Below are positions 34,401 to 46,400 of a stretch of 64,000 nucleotides of DNA, in pieces (position 1 is the first letter of the stretch; the number at the start of each line of letters is the position of its first letter). A program made the translations under genes and the position numbers. The notes under the pieces were generated by a model, which worked only from the letters and a program-made list of their open reading frames with translations, was not told the DNA's origin and did not search any database. This DNA comes from Eulemur rufifrons (lineage: Eukaryota; Chordata; Mammalia; Primates; Lemuridae): positions 9,480,501-9,544,500 of the forward strand of contig NC_091002.1 of assembly GCF_041146395.1 (NCBI RefSeq). Reading direction: 5' to 3'.

Positions 34401-37400
34401 GCAGTTGAGACAAGTATCCACTCTCCCCAGGGCAATAGGCTCTGACCCCCTGTGCTCCAGGCTGCCCAGGGACAGTGTCCCTGCTTTCTTAGCTATCCTT
34501 CAAGGACTAGTTGATGTGTACATGAGCAAAGGCACCTGCACTCTTCCCCTTTTGTTTTGCATACATAGTAGAGAGGTGTTGACGCTGTGATGCGCTTTGC
34601 TTTGTCTTTGAGCTTTGCAGCATGTGAAGAGCCTCCTTGGTCATTCTGGCTGAGTGGTATTGCAGCATATGCTGCACATTTACTTACGGAACTGTAGTGC
34701 CCTCCAAAAGGACGTCTAGGTAACGTCCAGTCTTTCTCTCTTAACAGCACAGAAAGGCTGCAGTCTGTCATCCGACATGTACCTCTTTGCTCACACATGC
34801 AAGGGCATCTGTCGGATTGTTTCGTAGAATGGGATTTCTGGGCAAAAGGAATGTGTCTTTTTCCGTTAGACAGACATCGCCCGTGTGCCCTCAGGCATTG
34901 CACCTGTGGGTGTGCCCAGCCACTTTCCCAAGGTGCCCCCACACACCCACGCTGACAGAGGCCCTCCTCTGGCTTTGGGTCTTGAGCACTCTAGCAGGTG
35001 AAGTGGTTCCTTGATGTATCACAGTTACTGGTGAGATTTAGTGCTGTGAGGGACCCTGGGATGCCTCAGTGCCCACACCTTCCGTTCCTGACATCCAGGG
35101 GAGCCGAGACTCATCTGAGGCTGCGGTGGGGCCGGCATGGGGCTGGCTAGGCCTCGCCTGCCAGGCTGGGTTAGAGCAGCAGGCTCCTTCTCCCGACCTG
35201 TCCTTGCCCTGCCACTTCCATGTTTGCCTGGTCCCCATGTCCCCACACACATGCCCATGCCAGTACCACTTGCATCACTGTTTCCTGCCGATTTGGAAAG
35301 TAGAAAAAGATCATGTTTATAAACCACAAGGGTGGAAGTGGCACGTGGGACCTTGTGTGCTGCATTTGACAGACCCTGCCTTGCTCTTACCACCTTCACA
35401 GAGTGCTCAGGGGATCCAGGAACTCCTGGATGTTGCTAAACAGGACATTCCCTTCGACTTCTGGAAGGCCACCCCCCTGGTCCTCAAGGCCACCGCTGGC
35501 TTACGACTGTTGCCGGGAGAGAAGGCTCAGAAGTTACTGCAAAAGGTGAGCTCAGCCATTTCCCCACTGTCATTAGGCAGCCCCCAGTGGCTAATGATAA
35601 CTAGAAACACTTAACTCCCAGCCAGGGCAGAGCAGTCTGCAGGATGTGTAGATACTTCCTGAAGAGGGAACCCCTCGGAATGTTCACAGCATCACCTTTA
35701 GGTAGAGGGATGCTGGGTGAATGACATTTTCTTCCTTGTGACGTTTAAGGCTATTCATGTTTTTCTAGAGTGCATCTGTGTTTTATGAGGAGAAAAGCAA
35801 CATTATTTTAAAAGTACATTGTGCCTTTGAGGGATTCCCTCCCTCCAGGGACTTGGTGGTGGCATTTCAGCTCAAGTCTGCTTGGCTTGGTCCCCACAGG
35901 GACGGCTTGTCCTGCCCTTGGTCTGGCACCCAGATGTGCTGTTGAAGAGGCCGTTTAGCCTCCTCTCTCTCAGCCCCGGCGCCCACACTGCAGTGGGCTG
36001 GCAATGCATCTTCCCAGCCGGGAGTCAGGGAACTGCTCTGAGCAAAGTGATCCTCCTTAGCCCCTAGACCCCTTCCAGACTGTGTCCCTCTGAGGTGATG
36101 GCCTCACAAAGTCCGATTGTGGAGTGCAAAGGTTCTGAAGCTTCTGTGTGTAGAGACTTGCTGGGAGGTGGGCGAGGAAATACAGCCAGAGGCCCACTGG
36201 CCCATCCCCCTGGAGCAGGGCCCACCAGGCCTCATGGGGGGGGGCCCAGGTTTGAGCTCTACCTCGTAGGCCTTTCTGCTCCTTCATCTCACATCCCAAA
36301 GCAGGGCAGTGTTTGGGGCCCGGCAGGCTCAGTGTGCCTGGCTCAGCCTGGCCAGTCCAGTCTGCTGGAGCCCTTCCAGGCCGGAGCGGCTCAGGATGAG
36401 TCTCCAGGGCAACACGTGCCTCTGCCAGCCCAGGGAGTGGACTAAATGAGGAACCTTCTCACGGAGGATTGGAGAAGTTTGAACAAAACGTTTTTAAGAT
36501 TTATTACCTCGGAACACAGCAGGTTCCTCTGGTGTGTTGTTACTGCCTTCTGAAAGCATGATGCAAAGCAAAGCTATCAACCTTCAGTTCTAATCGGTGA
36601 AAAAGGTGTCCTTCTTTATGTTTAGGTGAAAGAAGTATTTAAGGCATCGCCTTTCCTTGTAGGGGATGACTGTGTTTCCATCATGAACGGAACAGACGAA
36701 GGTAGAGTCACCAAAAGCGCATCTGTGCGGTGAGGCAGGCGCTGAGGGGTGCTGCTATTTGGAACCCCGGGTGGGTGCTTTCTGCTTGTCCAGATGCCCA
36801 AGTGAGGGATCACTGAAGTCCCAGCCTTTCCCGTTCACAATTGCAGTGTCCCAGGGGGTCTTTTGGGGGCCAGTGTCAGATTCTTTCCTGACCAACTTTG
36901 AACCTGGCACAGATGAAGTTTCTGGAACCATCATGTTTTCAGTTTTAAGAACATTTGGAGTGAATCTCCAGTTGTTGCCACATTTATGTTGCTGTTGCAT
37001 TGTTAATTCTGAGAGAGAGACATTTTAGTTTCCTCACTAGCCTAATTTTAAATATGACCTTAAGAGTATACATGGGGGAAGGGAGGAGCGTCAAATTCTC
37101 CTCCTGCTTCTTCCAAAAAGCGGAAGCTGGTGGTGAAGAACGGGAGGCAGAGAGGTGGCATTTGGTAGAGTACCCAGGTTAGTGTGTTATCTTCCAGGAC
37201 AGTCTGTCAGAAGCTGCTGGGTTCGTGTTCGAGTCACGCTCCTCTCTGTAGATGGCCTGAAGGCTGAGCGTAGTGGGGAAGTGGTCCCTTTGTGCTCCTG
37301 AAATCTGAAAATAGTTATTCAGCAGCCCTGTTTGTTACGTTGACAACATCGCAAGTGACTAAAATGTTATCTGTGACACTCTCTTCCAGGCGTTTCAGCG

Positions 37401-40400
37401 TGGATCACCGTCAACTTCCTGACAGGTGCATGTTACTTTGTCCTCAAGGCCAGCGGTTCGCACACACCTGCAGAGGGGGGCTCAGCCTGGCTTTCTTGAG
37501 GGCAGCGGCCTCGTTTCTGCTAAGATAGCCCCTCAGGGTTTTTATGGTGTTGCTGGCTTACAGTGGGGTGTCGGGCCTGGCCAGGGGCAGGTGAGCAGCG
37601 AGCTCACAGGCTAGGTGGGGTCCTTCCGTCCCAGCACGGCCCCACCCCATCTTCTGCACAACTTCCCCCAGGGGCCCTGTCTGCTCATTTCTGCGGGAAG
37701 TTATGGCTAAAACCAGTCACGTCTTCAAATATTAAATGTGATGGGAATGATACAATTGAGTTCCTCTGTTGTAGGTGGAACAGGAAACAGAAACATCTGT
37801 TCTTAGAAACAGGTGGCAAGGAGTCAGTTTTTGTTGTTCTAGTGCATGTGGATTTTTGTCCCTTTACTGGAATTATGGAAAACAGCAGTATCTCTGACGT
37901 ATGTATGAAAAAGGAAGGAGTTTCCTGGCGAGAGCTGCCCCTTTCTTGAGTAGAGAGATGTGAGGAGATGGATGGGGAGCCTCCACCTCAAATGCTTTGG
38001 GAGCAGAGGCAGAGCTAGTTGGAGCGGGGGCCTTGCAAGGCCTGTGCCAGAATTTCAGAGGAGCCATTGTCTGTGGGAGGTGAGCCAGTGGCCTCCTTCC
38101 CAGTAGGTACGACGGGTCCCGTATGTCTCCTAAAGGTTAATGTCCTGTCATGATCCAAATTAAAGCCGTAGCTGGTAGAGCCATTGATCGTATTCCTTAA
38201 ATGTGTAGTGCAACTTTAAATGGAGATTCTTAAATAGGTGAGCTACATCTCTGTCTTCTTTATCTTTCTACTGAAGGGCCTGGCTTTTAACCTCTTTCAT
38301 TTTTCTGCTGTTCTAACCTGCTTGCTAACACGACAGTGCTGTGTTTCACTTGCTGTACTCAGGCAGTTTGAAAGCCCCAGGAAGGAGCAGTGTGGGCATG
38401 CTGGATTTGGGAGGAGGATCCACCCAGATCACCTTCCTGCCACGGCTCGAGGTAACCAGCCCCTGCCCACCTCTGAGACCCACCCACCCGTGAGGGGGGC
38501 CAGGCAGACCCTGCCTGGGGTACACCGCTGTGGAGGGTGGTACAGCCCGCCCCTGGAGGAGGCCAAAGGTGCCCCTGAGGTCATTTCCTCTTCTGAGGGC
38601 CAGACTCATTCATAGATGGTGCTTCTTACCTGGGTTTTAACTTTGCCTGCAAAGAAACCCCAATAATGAAATTTGGTTGTTAGTGGGATGATAAATTAGA
38701 TAATTGCCGGAGACCTTTAGGCCAGAGAATGTGAAGTCTTTGCTCCTTTCCTCTTCAGGGTTCCAGGGAAGGAGCAAGAGTGGACATTATTTAGTCCAGT
38801 ACGTGGATGGGGAGAGTCAGTCAACCCTTTTCAAGATAAACGTTCTAAGGGAGATGAAAACACTCCCCATTAACACCATCTACTGCTTTAAAAACAGTTC
38901 CCTCCTCGCACACTCATTTTCTGCTCATTATTTTTAGTTTTCAGTGGAGTAGAGCACTTAGACTTACTGATATGATGGTTGTCTTGGCTGGGCTGTATGC
39001 GTCGAAATGAGTAAAATGTTACTTGTAAGGAAGGAAACCAGTTTTTCATTCTGGGCGTTTTATTTTTCATTGCTTGCTCCTGTTCTTTCATAGCATGTGA
39101 CTTTAATGAAAAGCTCATTTATTTGACTCCATCTGAGTATCCCCATCCTTTCAAATGAATTGAGGGTAGGGACAACGTTATAGAAAGACCTGCAGGAAGG
39201 ACAGTAGCCTTGTGTTCTCCCCAGGCCACCCTGCAGGCCTCCCCGCCCGGCTACCTGACCGCACTCCGGATGTTCAACAGGACCTACAAGCTCTACTCCT
39301 ACAGGTCTGTCTTCAGGAACGCGGGTGGTCGGGCACACGGCCCCCAGCATCGCAGGGCCCCTCCCGAGCCTCCGGCTCCCACCTCGTGGGGTGAGCGGGT
39401 CCTGGAATCCCCCACGCCCTGAATCCACGCCACCTGGACTTACCTCCTCTTCCTCCTTCATTTTTTACCTGCAGCGTAATGACATTTCTCCTTTTGCGCT
39501 GATTCTATTCTGCTTTGGAGGAGGTTTGAGAAAGAGTGGGCAGAGCCCATGTGGAGTTTTCTGGGCCACCTGTTTGCCTCATGGCGCCTTTGGTGGATTC
39601 TGAACACCAGGGCTGAACCTGCCTCATTTACTACCAGGCCACAGCTCCCAGGTGAGCTGCTGTCACGTAACAGGCCCCCATTTGGTGGGTTGCTTAGCTG
39701 AATGCCCAGACTCTACAAAAAGAGGCTTGTAGAAGCGGCAGAAAGGCCTTGCTAACTGCCTTGCCACAGATCGTCCTTTCCCACTTGTGCTGGGTCCCGG
39801 CAGTTGAGCGTGCTGTGCCCCGCGCCTTAGCAGGCCACCCCTCACCCAGGGTGTTGTTCCACAGTTACCTTGGGCTCGGGTTGATGTCGGCGCGGCTGGC
39901 GATCCTGGGCGGCGTGGAGGGGCAGCCTGGTGAGTGGACGCGCCGTCTGAGGCCTGCTATGCGGCCTCTGCCTTCCTTTCTCAGAGCGAACGAGGAGCCC
40001 CTTGGGAGGGCGGCCGCCTGGCCCCGGGGAGAGATCCTGCCCCTCCCAGTCCTTCCGCCCCGCTGCTATCTTGACAGCATGCTGGTGCCCGGTGGGACAT
40101 GGGTGCTCCTTGCCCAGGAGGGACATGTCCCAGATCTTGTTGGTGGCACCCTGGTGGAGACCAAGGGCGATGTGTTTTACCTGTGCACATTCTAATTTTT
40201 TTTTTTTTTTAAGAGATGCTAGTGAAATCATTTCTGAAACACAAAGCTGGAGGATTTTAGGAACCTAAGTGACTGTATGGTCATCACCTACATTTGGAGT
40301 GGACTCGCTTGGGAGATTTGAAGAGAGAACCTTGTCCCAGACAGTACAGCAGGGGCTGTGGGGAGGTGACATGGGTGTTGCCCTCAGGGAAAGTTTCTCT

Positions 40401-43400
40401 TGTTCACGAGTCCAGCATTGTGAGAATGTCCTTCCATCATCTCTTGCTCTGTCAAGGATCACAGAAAACGAGCTTGGCCCTTGCAGACGTGGTGTTTGAC
40501 CAGAGATAGAGTCCACGCCTGGGCACAGGCCGCCTCTGCTCCTTCCTGATGGGCCTCGAGCAGCGCGCACGGGCTCTTAGGAGAGCTTGGGGATCGCCGG
40601 TGGTTCAGGGGGTGGAGGCACTGCCCTGAGGCTGGCGCTGCCTGTCTTCCCTGAGGGTGCCCATCAGGCCGTAGAGGCCTTCCCTGGGCCCACCTCTCCC
40701 AGGGGCCTGGATGTTCTGACAGAGCCAGAGTGTGCAACTGGAATTCTCGTTTTCCCGTGCATACCCTGTTTCAGTTCTTTCTTTTTCGTAATGGTATCCC
40801 TTTTGTTGCAAACCAAAAACACGTCCACGTCCCGGCCACACCTGCAGCTAAAGAAGGCCAGAAAACACCTATCATTTAGCCAGCGAGAAGGCAGGTCCCA
40901 GTTGCCCCTCCGAGATTCTCTGTAGCTTCACGGCTAAGCCTCCTGAGTCCTCGCCCGCTCCGCAGAGCAGCGGGGACGGTCTTGTCTCCTCGTCAGGCTG
41001 TACAAAGTGCCTGGTTTGGACGCGTGAGGACTGTGACACCAGCCAGGAGGATGAGCCTGTTTTGTTGGCTGCCATTATATGAGACACCCCCAAATGGAGT
41101 GGGGAAAACAGCAAACAGCAATCATGTAGTTTCTTGTGATTCCACAGGGCTCTGCCGGGCACACCTCCACTGGGGTCCCAGGGTCCCTTGTGGCCCAGCT
41201 GGGGCAGTTCTCTGCATCTGGGCACATCCAGTGGGGACCCAAGGGTCCCGTGTGGCCTGGCCAGGGTGGCTCTCTGCACCTGGGCACTCCTGCATAGGGC
41301 CTTGCCCCAGCAGAGTAGCCTGGGCTGCTTTCCTGGCTACTCCGGAGGAGGAAGGCTGCTCTGAAGTCACCATCATTTTCTGTCAAGTCCATTGGTGAAA
41401 ACAGGCCCAGGCCAGAAGCCAGGGAAGGGGCAAGCCCCTCCCTCAGTGGGAGAGCACCATGCTGTCCTTGAGGGGTGGCACTGCAGGGACAGCCCTGGAG
41501 ACCGCCACCACACTTCGTTTGCTAGTGTGGGACCCAGCTTTTGGGTCGTGGAGCAGCACAGATTCAATTCAAGGCCTAGTGGCACCTAGCGGTTCTTGTC
41601 CTGGCCTTGCCACCAACCTGCCGTCTACGCGTGGCCTCGGTCATGTATAATGTTGGACAGTGACAGCTCCCTCCTGATAGGGTCGTTGTGACAATTGACT
41701 GAACAGTGCCTGGCCCTGTCGTTTGAGTATCTGCCGTGTTTCCAGGGTGGATGAGGCTTTGCTGCAGCTTCCTTAACAGAGGGGGCTTGTCCCGGAAGGC
41801 CCCCAAGACTCAGGTCTCATGTGGCAGAAGGCAGCACATCCCGTGACGCTCCAGAGCAGCACGCCTCTGCGGCGTCCGCAGCACAGCTCCGTGCAGGCCC
41901 GGTGGTCATGTGCTTTCCTTTTTCTTTCTTGTTTTTATCTTTTTATTTCAGCGAAGGATGGAAAGGAGTTGGTCAGCCCTTGTTTGTCTCCCAGCTTCAA
42001 AGGAGAGTGGGAACACGCCGAAGTGACATACAGAATTTCAGGGCAGAAGGCAGGTATGGGGATTTCTTCAGTGGCTTCTGCCCCTCCCCTGTGCCTTTCC
42101 CACGTCTCCTAAGGAGCAGGGCGGCCGTCCAGACCCCTCTCACGGGCTCACAGACAAGGGCTTGCCCTGGGAACAGAGGTTCTGAGAACCCTCCTGCAGG
42201 AGGCCTTTGCCAGAGCCCTGGGAACGCTCCCTCTCTCTCTCGGGCCTCTGCACAAGGCTCCTTTGTCTGGCACTAAATGCTTCCTCCAAAGGGCCGAATT
42301 TCCTGAGAAGCCTCCAGTGAGGAAGGACCTGAACCACCTCGGGGCTTGGAGACAAGTGGCCACATCTGGCCCTCAGCCCGGAGGCTCAGTGCTGAGCAGA
42401 GTGAATAGAGGGAGAAGTCAGGGCTTCTCCTGTGGCAGGGTCTGCTCCACTCGCCTGCCCAAGGCTGCGAGCCCCCACCGCCTGGTGACCGTGGGTCCCG
42501 CCAAACTCACCCCTCTCGCCCTGGGTGGTCTCTGTTGCTCTTTGTAGTTCTTTAAAGGAAAGATTGAAATGTAGTTTCCAGGTTGGACACTTGGGCATGG
42601 GACACATCTGGCTTTGGTGACTGTGCAGATCCCTCTGCCTCAGTCTCCACTTGTGCATGTGCTAAGGGTCAGGCCCCGCTGCAGGCCAGGGCGCGGCAGG
42701 ACAGTGCAGCCGGAGTCCCAGTGGGGGAGTCCGACATGAGGCACATGAAAGTGCTTCCAAGAAAAATAAAATGGGGCGGAGGGTGCTGGCAGGGAGGTGG
42801 CAGTTTCAACCAGGATGGCCAGCCAAGGCCTCATGGGGTGATGGGAAGGGGTGGGGGTGAGCCGCACAGACCTAAAGCAGCGGCTCTGCAGGCTGGAGGA
42901 GCAGCACGCACAAAGGCCCTGAAGCGGCTGCCGCTGTGTTCACTGCACACGGAGGAGGTGGTGTGACCTGCCCAGGGACAGCAGGAGGAAATGAAGTTGA
43001 AGGGCAAGGGTGTGGCTCTGTGTCTGTGCGAACACAGGGAAGCATTTGGAACAGCGGGAGACGGGGGAGCAGGACTGGGGGTAGGTGGGAGGCCGGGCCA
43101 GGCGCCCGTCAGGCATCCTCAGCAGTCCGTCAGCCGCTGGGGTCCTGTGTTGCTGTTCTCCACCTAGCCTGGCCTGAGCTTGCCCGTGGCCTGCTAGGCT
43201 CCTGTTTCTTCGATGATGACACAATGAGGGTGCAGGCCCCCCACCGAGGTGGCTGATGAAGTGGAAGGCAGGGCTGGCAGAGGGTGAGCACGGGCCAGAG
43301 ACAGTCCCTACGGGCTGGGTCAGGACGGCTGTTCACGGCCTAGCTGGAGGCCGGCAGGTATCAGGATTCAGTGGCCTCCCCCTCGGGGTCAGGAGTCTCT

Positions 43401-46400
43401 GGCCACCTTCATACTCAGGGGTGTCTCTCCCTGCTGACCTGGGCCAGCAGTGCTGCGGCTCCTAAAGGGCTGCTCTTGGCGTGTGCGGTGAGCAGTCCCA
43501 ACTTTAGGGGGTTCTGCCGGTTCAGATCAGGGTCTCAAGTCACCAGGGAAGGGCCCCGAGGGACTGCGTGGCCCGGGTACCTGGAGCCCCTAACCTCTGG
43601 CTTTGTGGTATCCCCAGAAGCAAGCCTGCATGAGCTGTGCGCCAGCAGAGTGTCAGAGATCCTGCGAAACAAAGTGCACAGGACAGAAGAAGTGAAGCAC
43701 GTGGAGTTTTACGCTTTCTCCTACTACTATGACCTGGCAGCCAGTGTCGGCCTCATAGGTGAGGGGCCCGGCTGGGCCGAGCGGGGTGGTGAGGGCCAGT
43801 GTGGGTCTTCTGGGGCAGAGGGCCTGTGACAGCCGAGTAACCCTGCTGTCAAGGACTCTGCAGGACAGCAGAAGTAGACAGGGGAAGGCATCTTGTCCTC
43901 AGTAGGAAGTAATAAGCCCCCTTTTTATAGACAGATTAGTTTTACGAGCCGTTTAGTAAAGTTACATGTCGAATACATGTTCAGATACTTGCTGTCGATT
44001 TAACTTCCCACTCGAAGGCAGGTCTTGCCCTGTGCTGACTCACGTTGTTTGACCTTCTTGGACACGCAGCCACTCCTTGCCGGCCCAGGGAGGAGCTCTG
44101 GCTGGAGGAGCCCTTCTGTGGCATGTGGGTGGCTGTTCTCTCCATGGGATGGTCAGCCCACTTAATGTGGAGTCCCACCAAGACCCCCCACGGCCCAGGG
44201 AGCCAGCTCAGGGCAGAAGGAGGTGTTTGTAGTTTGCAAAGCTGGTGCTCGTCAGGCTGTGGAGACTCTGGAGGGGGTCGTGGAGTCACTTCAGTGAGTG
44301 GTGACCAGGAGTTTTTTTAATGAAATAGGGAATATCGGAGTGTGTGGCCTGTATTTAGGATAAGAACACTAATGTTTAAAATTAAAGCTGCTCAAGAGAA
44401 GCCTGTGACGCCACGGTTCCAGCTCCCTGTTCTTCTGGTTGTGCCGCTGTTGACCAGGGCCCCGGGGGTGGCTAAGGTGGAAGGTGACCCAACAAACCAC
44501 CCCTCACTGTTTTTTTAAAAAAACTTTTTTTTTTTCCCATTTGGGAAACTGATGCTAGAATATGCTCAGCTCAGTGCCATGGCTTCAGGAAACATATCCT
44601 TTTCTGTACTTTTATTTTGCTTAACTTAAAATTAGGATTTGTTCACTTTGGGGCCCAGGGATCCTGGTGAGCTTTTTCTGGGGGGGACACTGCAGGGGTG
44701 GGGTGTGGAGTGACCCTCTGATCCCCTCTTCCCGCGGTGTGGTCCTGTGTGGAACACCTGCTGGCTCCGAGCCACATCACTCAGAAACCTCCATAGCGTG
44801 GCGGGCGGCCGCCTGCGGCTGGAGCCCTGTCTCGAGAGCCTCCCTCAGTGTCTTGGAGCTCCAAGCTCCAGCGTCCCCAGCACCAGCGTTAGGCCTCAGC
44901 AGCACCCCAGGCTTCCTGATGCTCTGCAGACCGGGTGTTCTGTCTCGTCCCACAGATGCAGAGAAGGGAGGCAGCCTCGTGGTCGGAGACTTTGACCTCG
45001 CAGCCAACTACGGTAAGTGACACTGTAGAAGCCAGCTCAGCTGGCGACAGACACCCATGGTGCTTATGACGTAGGCACTGGCCCCAGAACTCCTGGGTTT
45101 GGTTCCTGATTCTGTCAACAAACATTCATAGGTCTTCCAGCGTGGAGTTCACCATGCACTTGAGGTCACCGTGTGGGGCCCACACCCCAGGTCCACCCCT
45201 CCTAACATTGGCCGTGGGCAGGGAGGGGCCTTGGTGTTCTCAGCTGTGAAAGGGCCCCTGTCTCGCCCCTCTCTCAGATGGTTGTGAGGAACAGACTCGC
45301 TCAGTTTCATTTCTCCTGCCGCCTTTTCACTGCTACTCGGTGTCCCTAAGAGTGATTTCCCCTGGCATGTCCCAGTAAGTTCACGATTGTCACACAACCC
45401 TGAAGAAGTTGGAACCCTGCACAGCAGAGCCTGGGATGTGGGGGTGGAGGGCTGCCCCCGGGGCCCCAGGGGGTTCGCACAGCTGCCCCCACACCGCTCC
45501 AACCATCCTCCTGCCCCCTCCTCTTGCTCGCCCCAGTGGCCAGGAGTGAACGTGGGGCACTCTTGGGATAAACATTCTGCCCTTTGGGTGCCATTCCAGT
45601 TTGCAGGTTGAGAGTTAAACTTTGTGTATTTCTCCATAAAAGGTCCTACCTTCCCCCTCCCAAAAAGAGTGGCTCTTTTTTTAAGCTTTCACATCACTTT
45701 CAGTTTGTCCCCATGAACACTGGGTATCCGCCACTCTTCAACAGGAAAAGGTTCTAAGAGAAACCTGAGATGGCTCTCGGTGGATTTGTCCTTCTTCCTC
45801 AAGAGCAGGCGTGGGTTGTTCTGAGACACCTCAGTTTTCATTTTCATTCCCCAGAAAGCCCAGTTTTTTTTCAGTTGACACCTGAGGAGGTGTCCAGGGT
45901 CTCAAGTGCAGAGATGTGGCCTAGGAGATGGTAGCCCATGACCCCAAGACAAGACATGCAGGGCCACTTGGCCCTGGAGCCCGGGTCTGGGGGACATTGG
46001 GGCCAGCCTCGCCATGGTCTCTGGGGCGCTCTGGGCACCTTGCCTTCTCGCACTCAGTTGCAGTCCTGGGGGGCTGCCAGGGTGGGAGGCACTGGGGTCT
46101 GCACACTCCCCCTGCCCTGGGAGTGGATCATCTGGAACCTGATGGGCAACTGGCTGTGTCACCCCCAGTGTGTCGGACCCTGGAGACGCAGCCACAGAGC
46201 AGCCCCTTTGCGTGCATGGACCTCACCTACATCAGCCTGCTGCTGCAGGAATTTGGCTTTCCCAGGAGCAAAGTGCTGAAGGTAAGGACTTGCCTCTTGG
46301 GCACCTCCATCCCCTTTACGGTGTGAGTAGCCAAGAACCGCTGCTCCCATTGTTGGGGTCCCAGCCCCCAGCTGTCCCTGGCTCCCAAGGAGCCCCCAGA

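Larger units (their letters stand above)
39930..41951. other. ENTPD6 intron 10
   Basis: 2 kb intron. It contains a short T13 run at 40198-40210, a small minisatellite at 41157-41300 and a MIR at about 41560-41740. No gene seen. Confidence 0.55.

Noticed and set aside
37205..37250. tRNA-like B box (GTGTTCGAGTCAC)
   Set aside because: No matching A box or cloverleaf can be drawn around it; likely chance.
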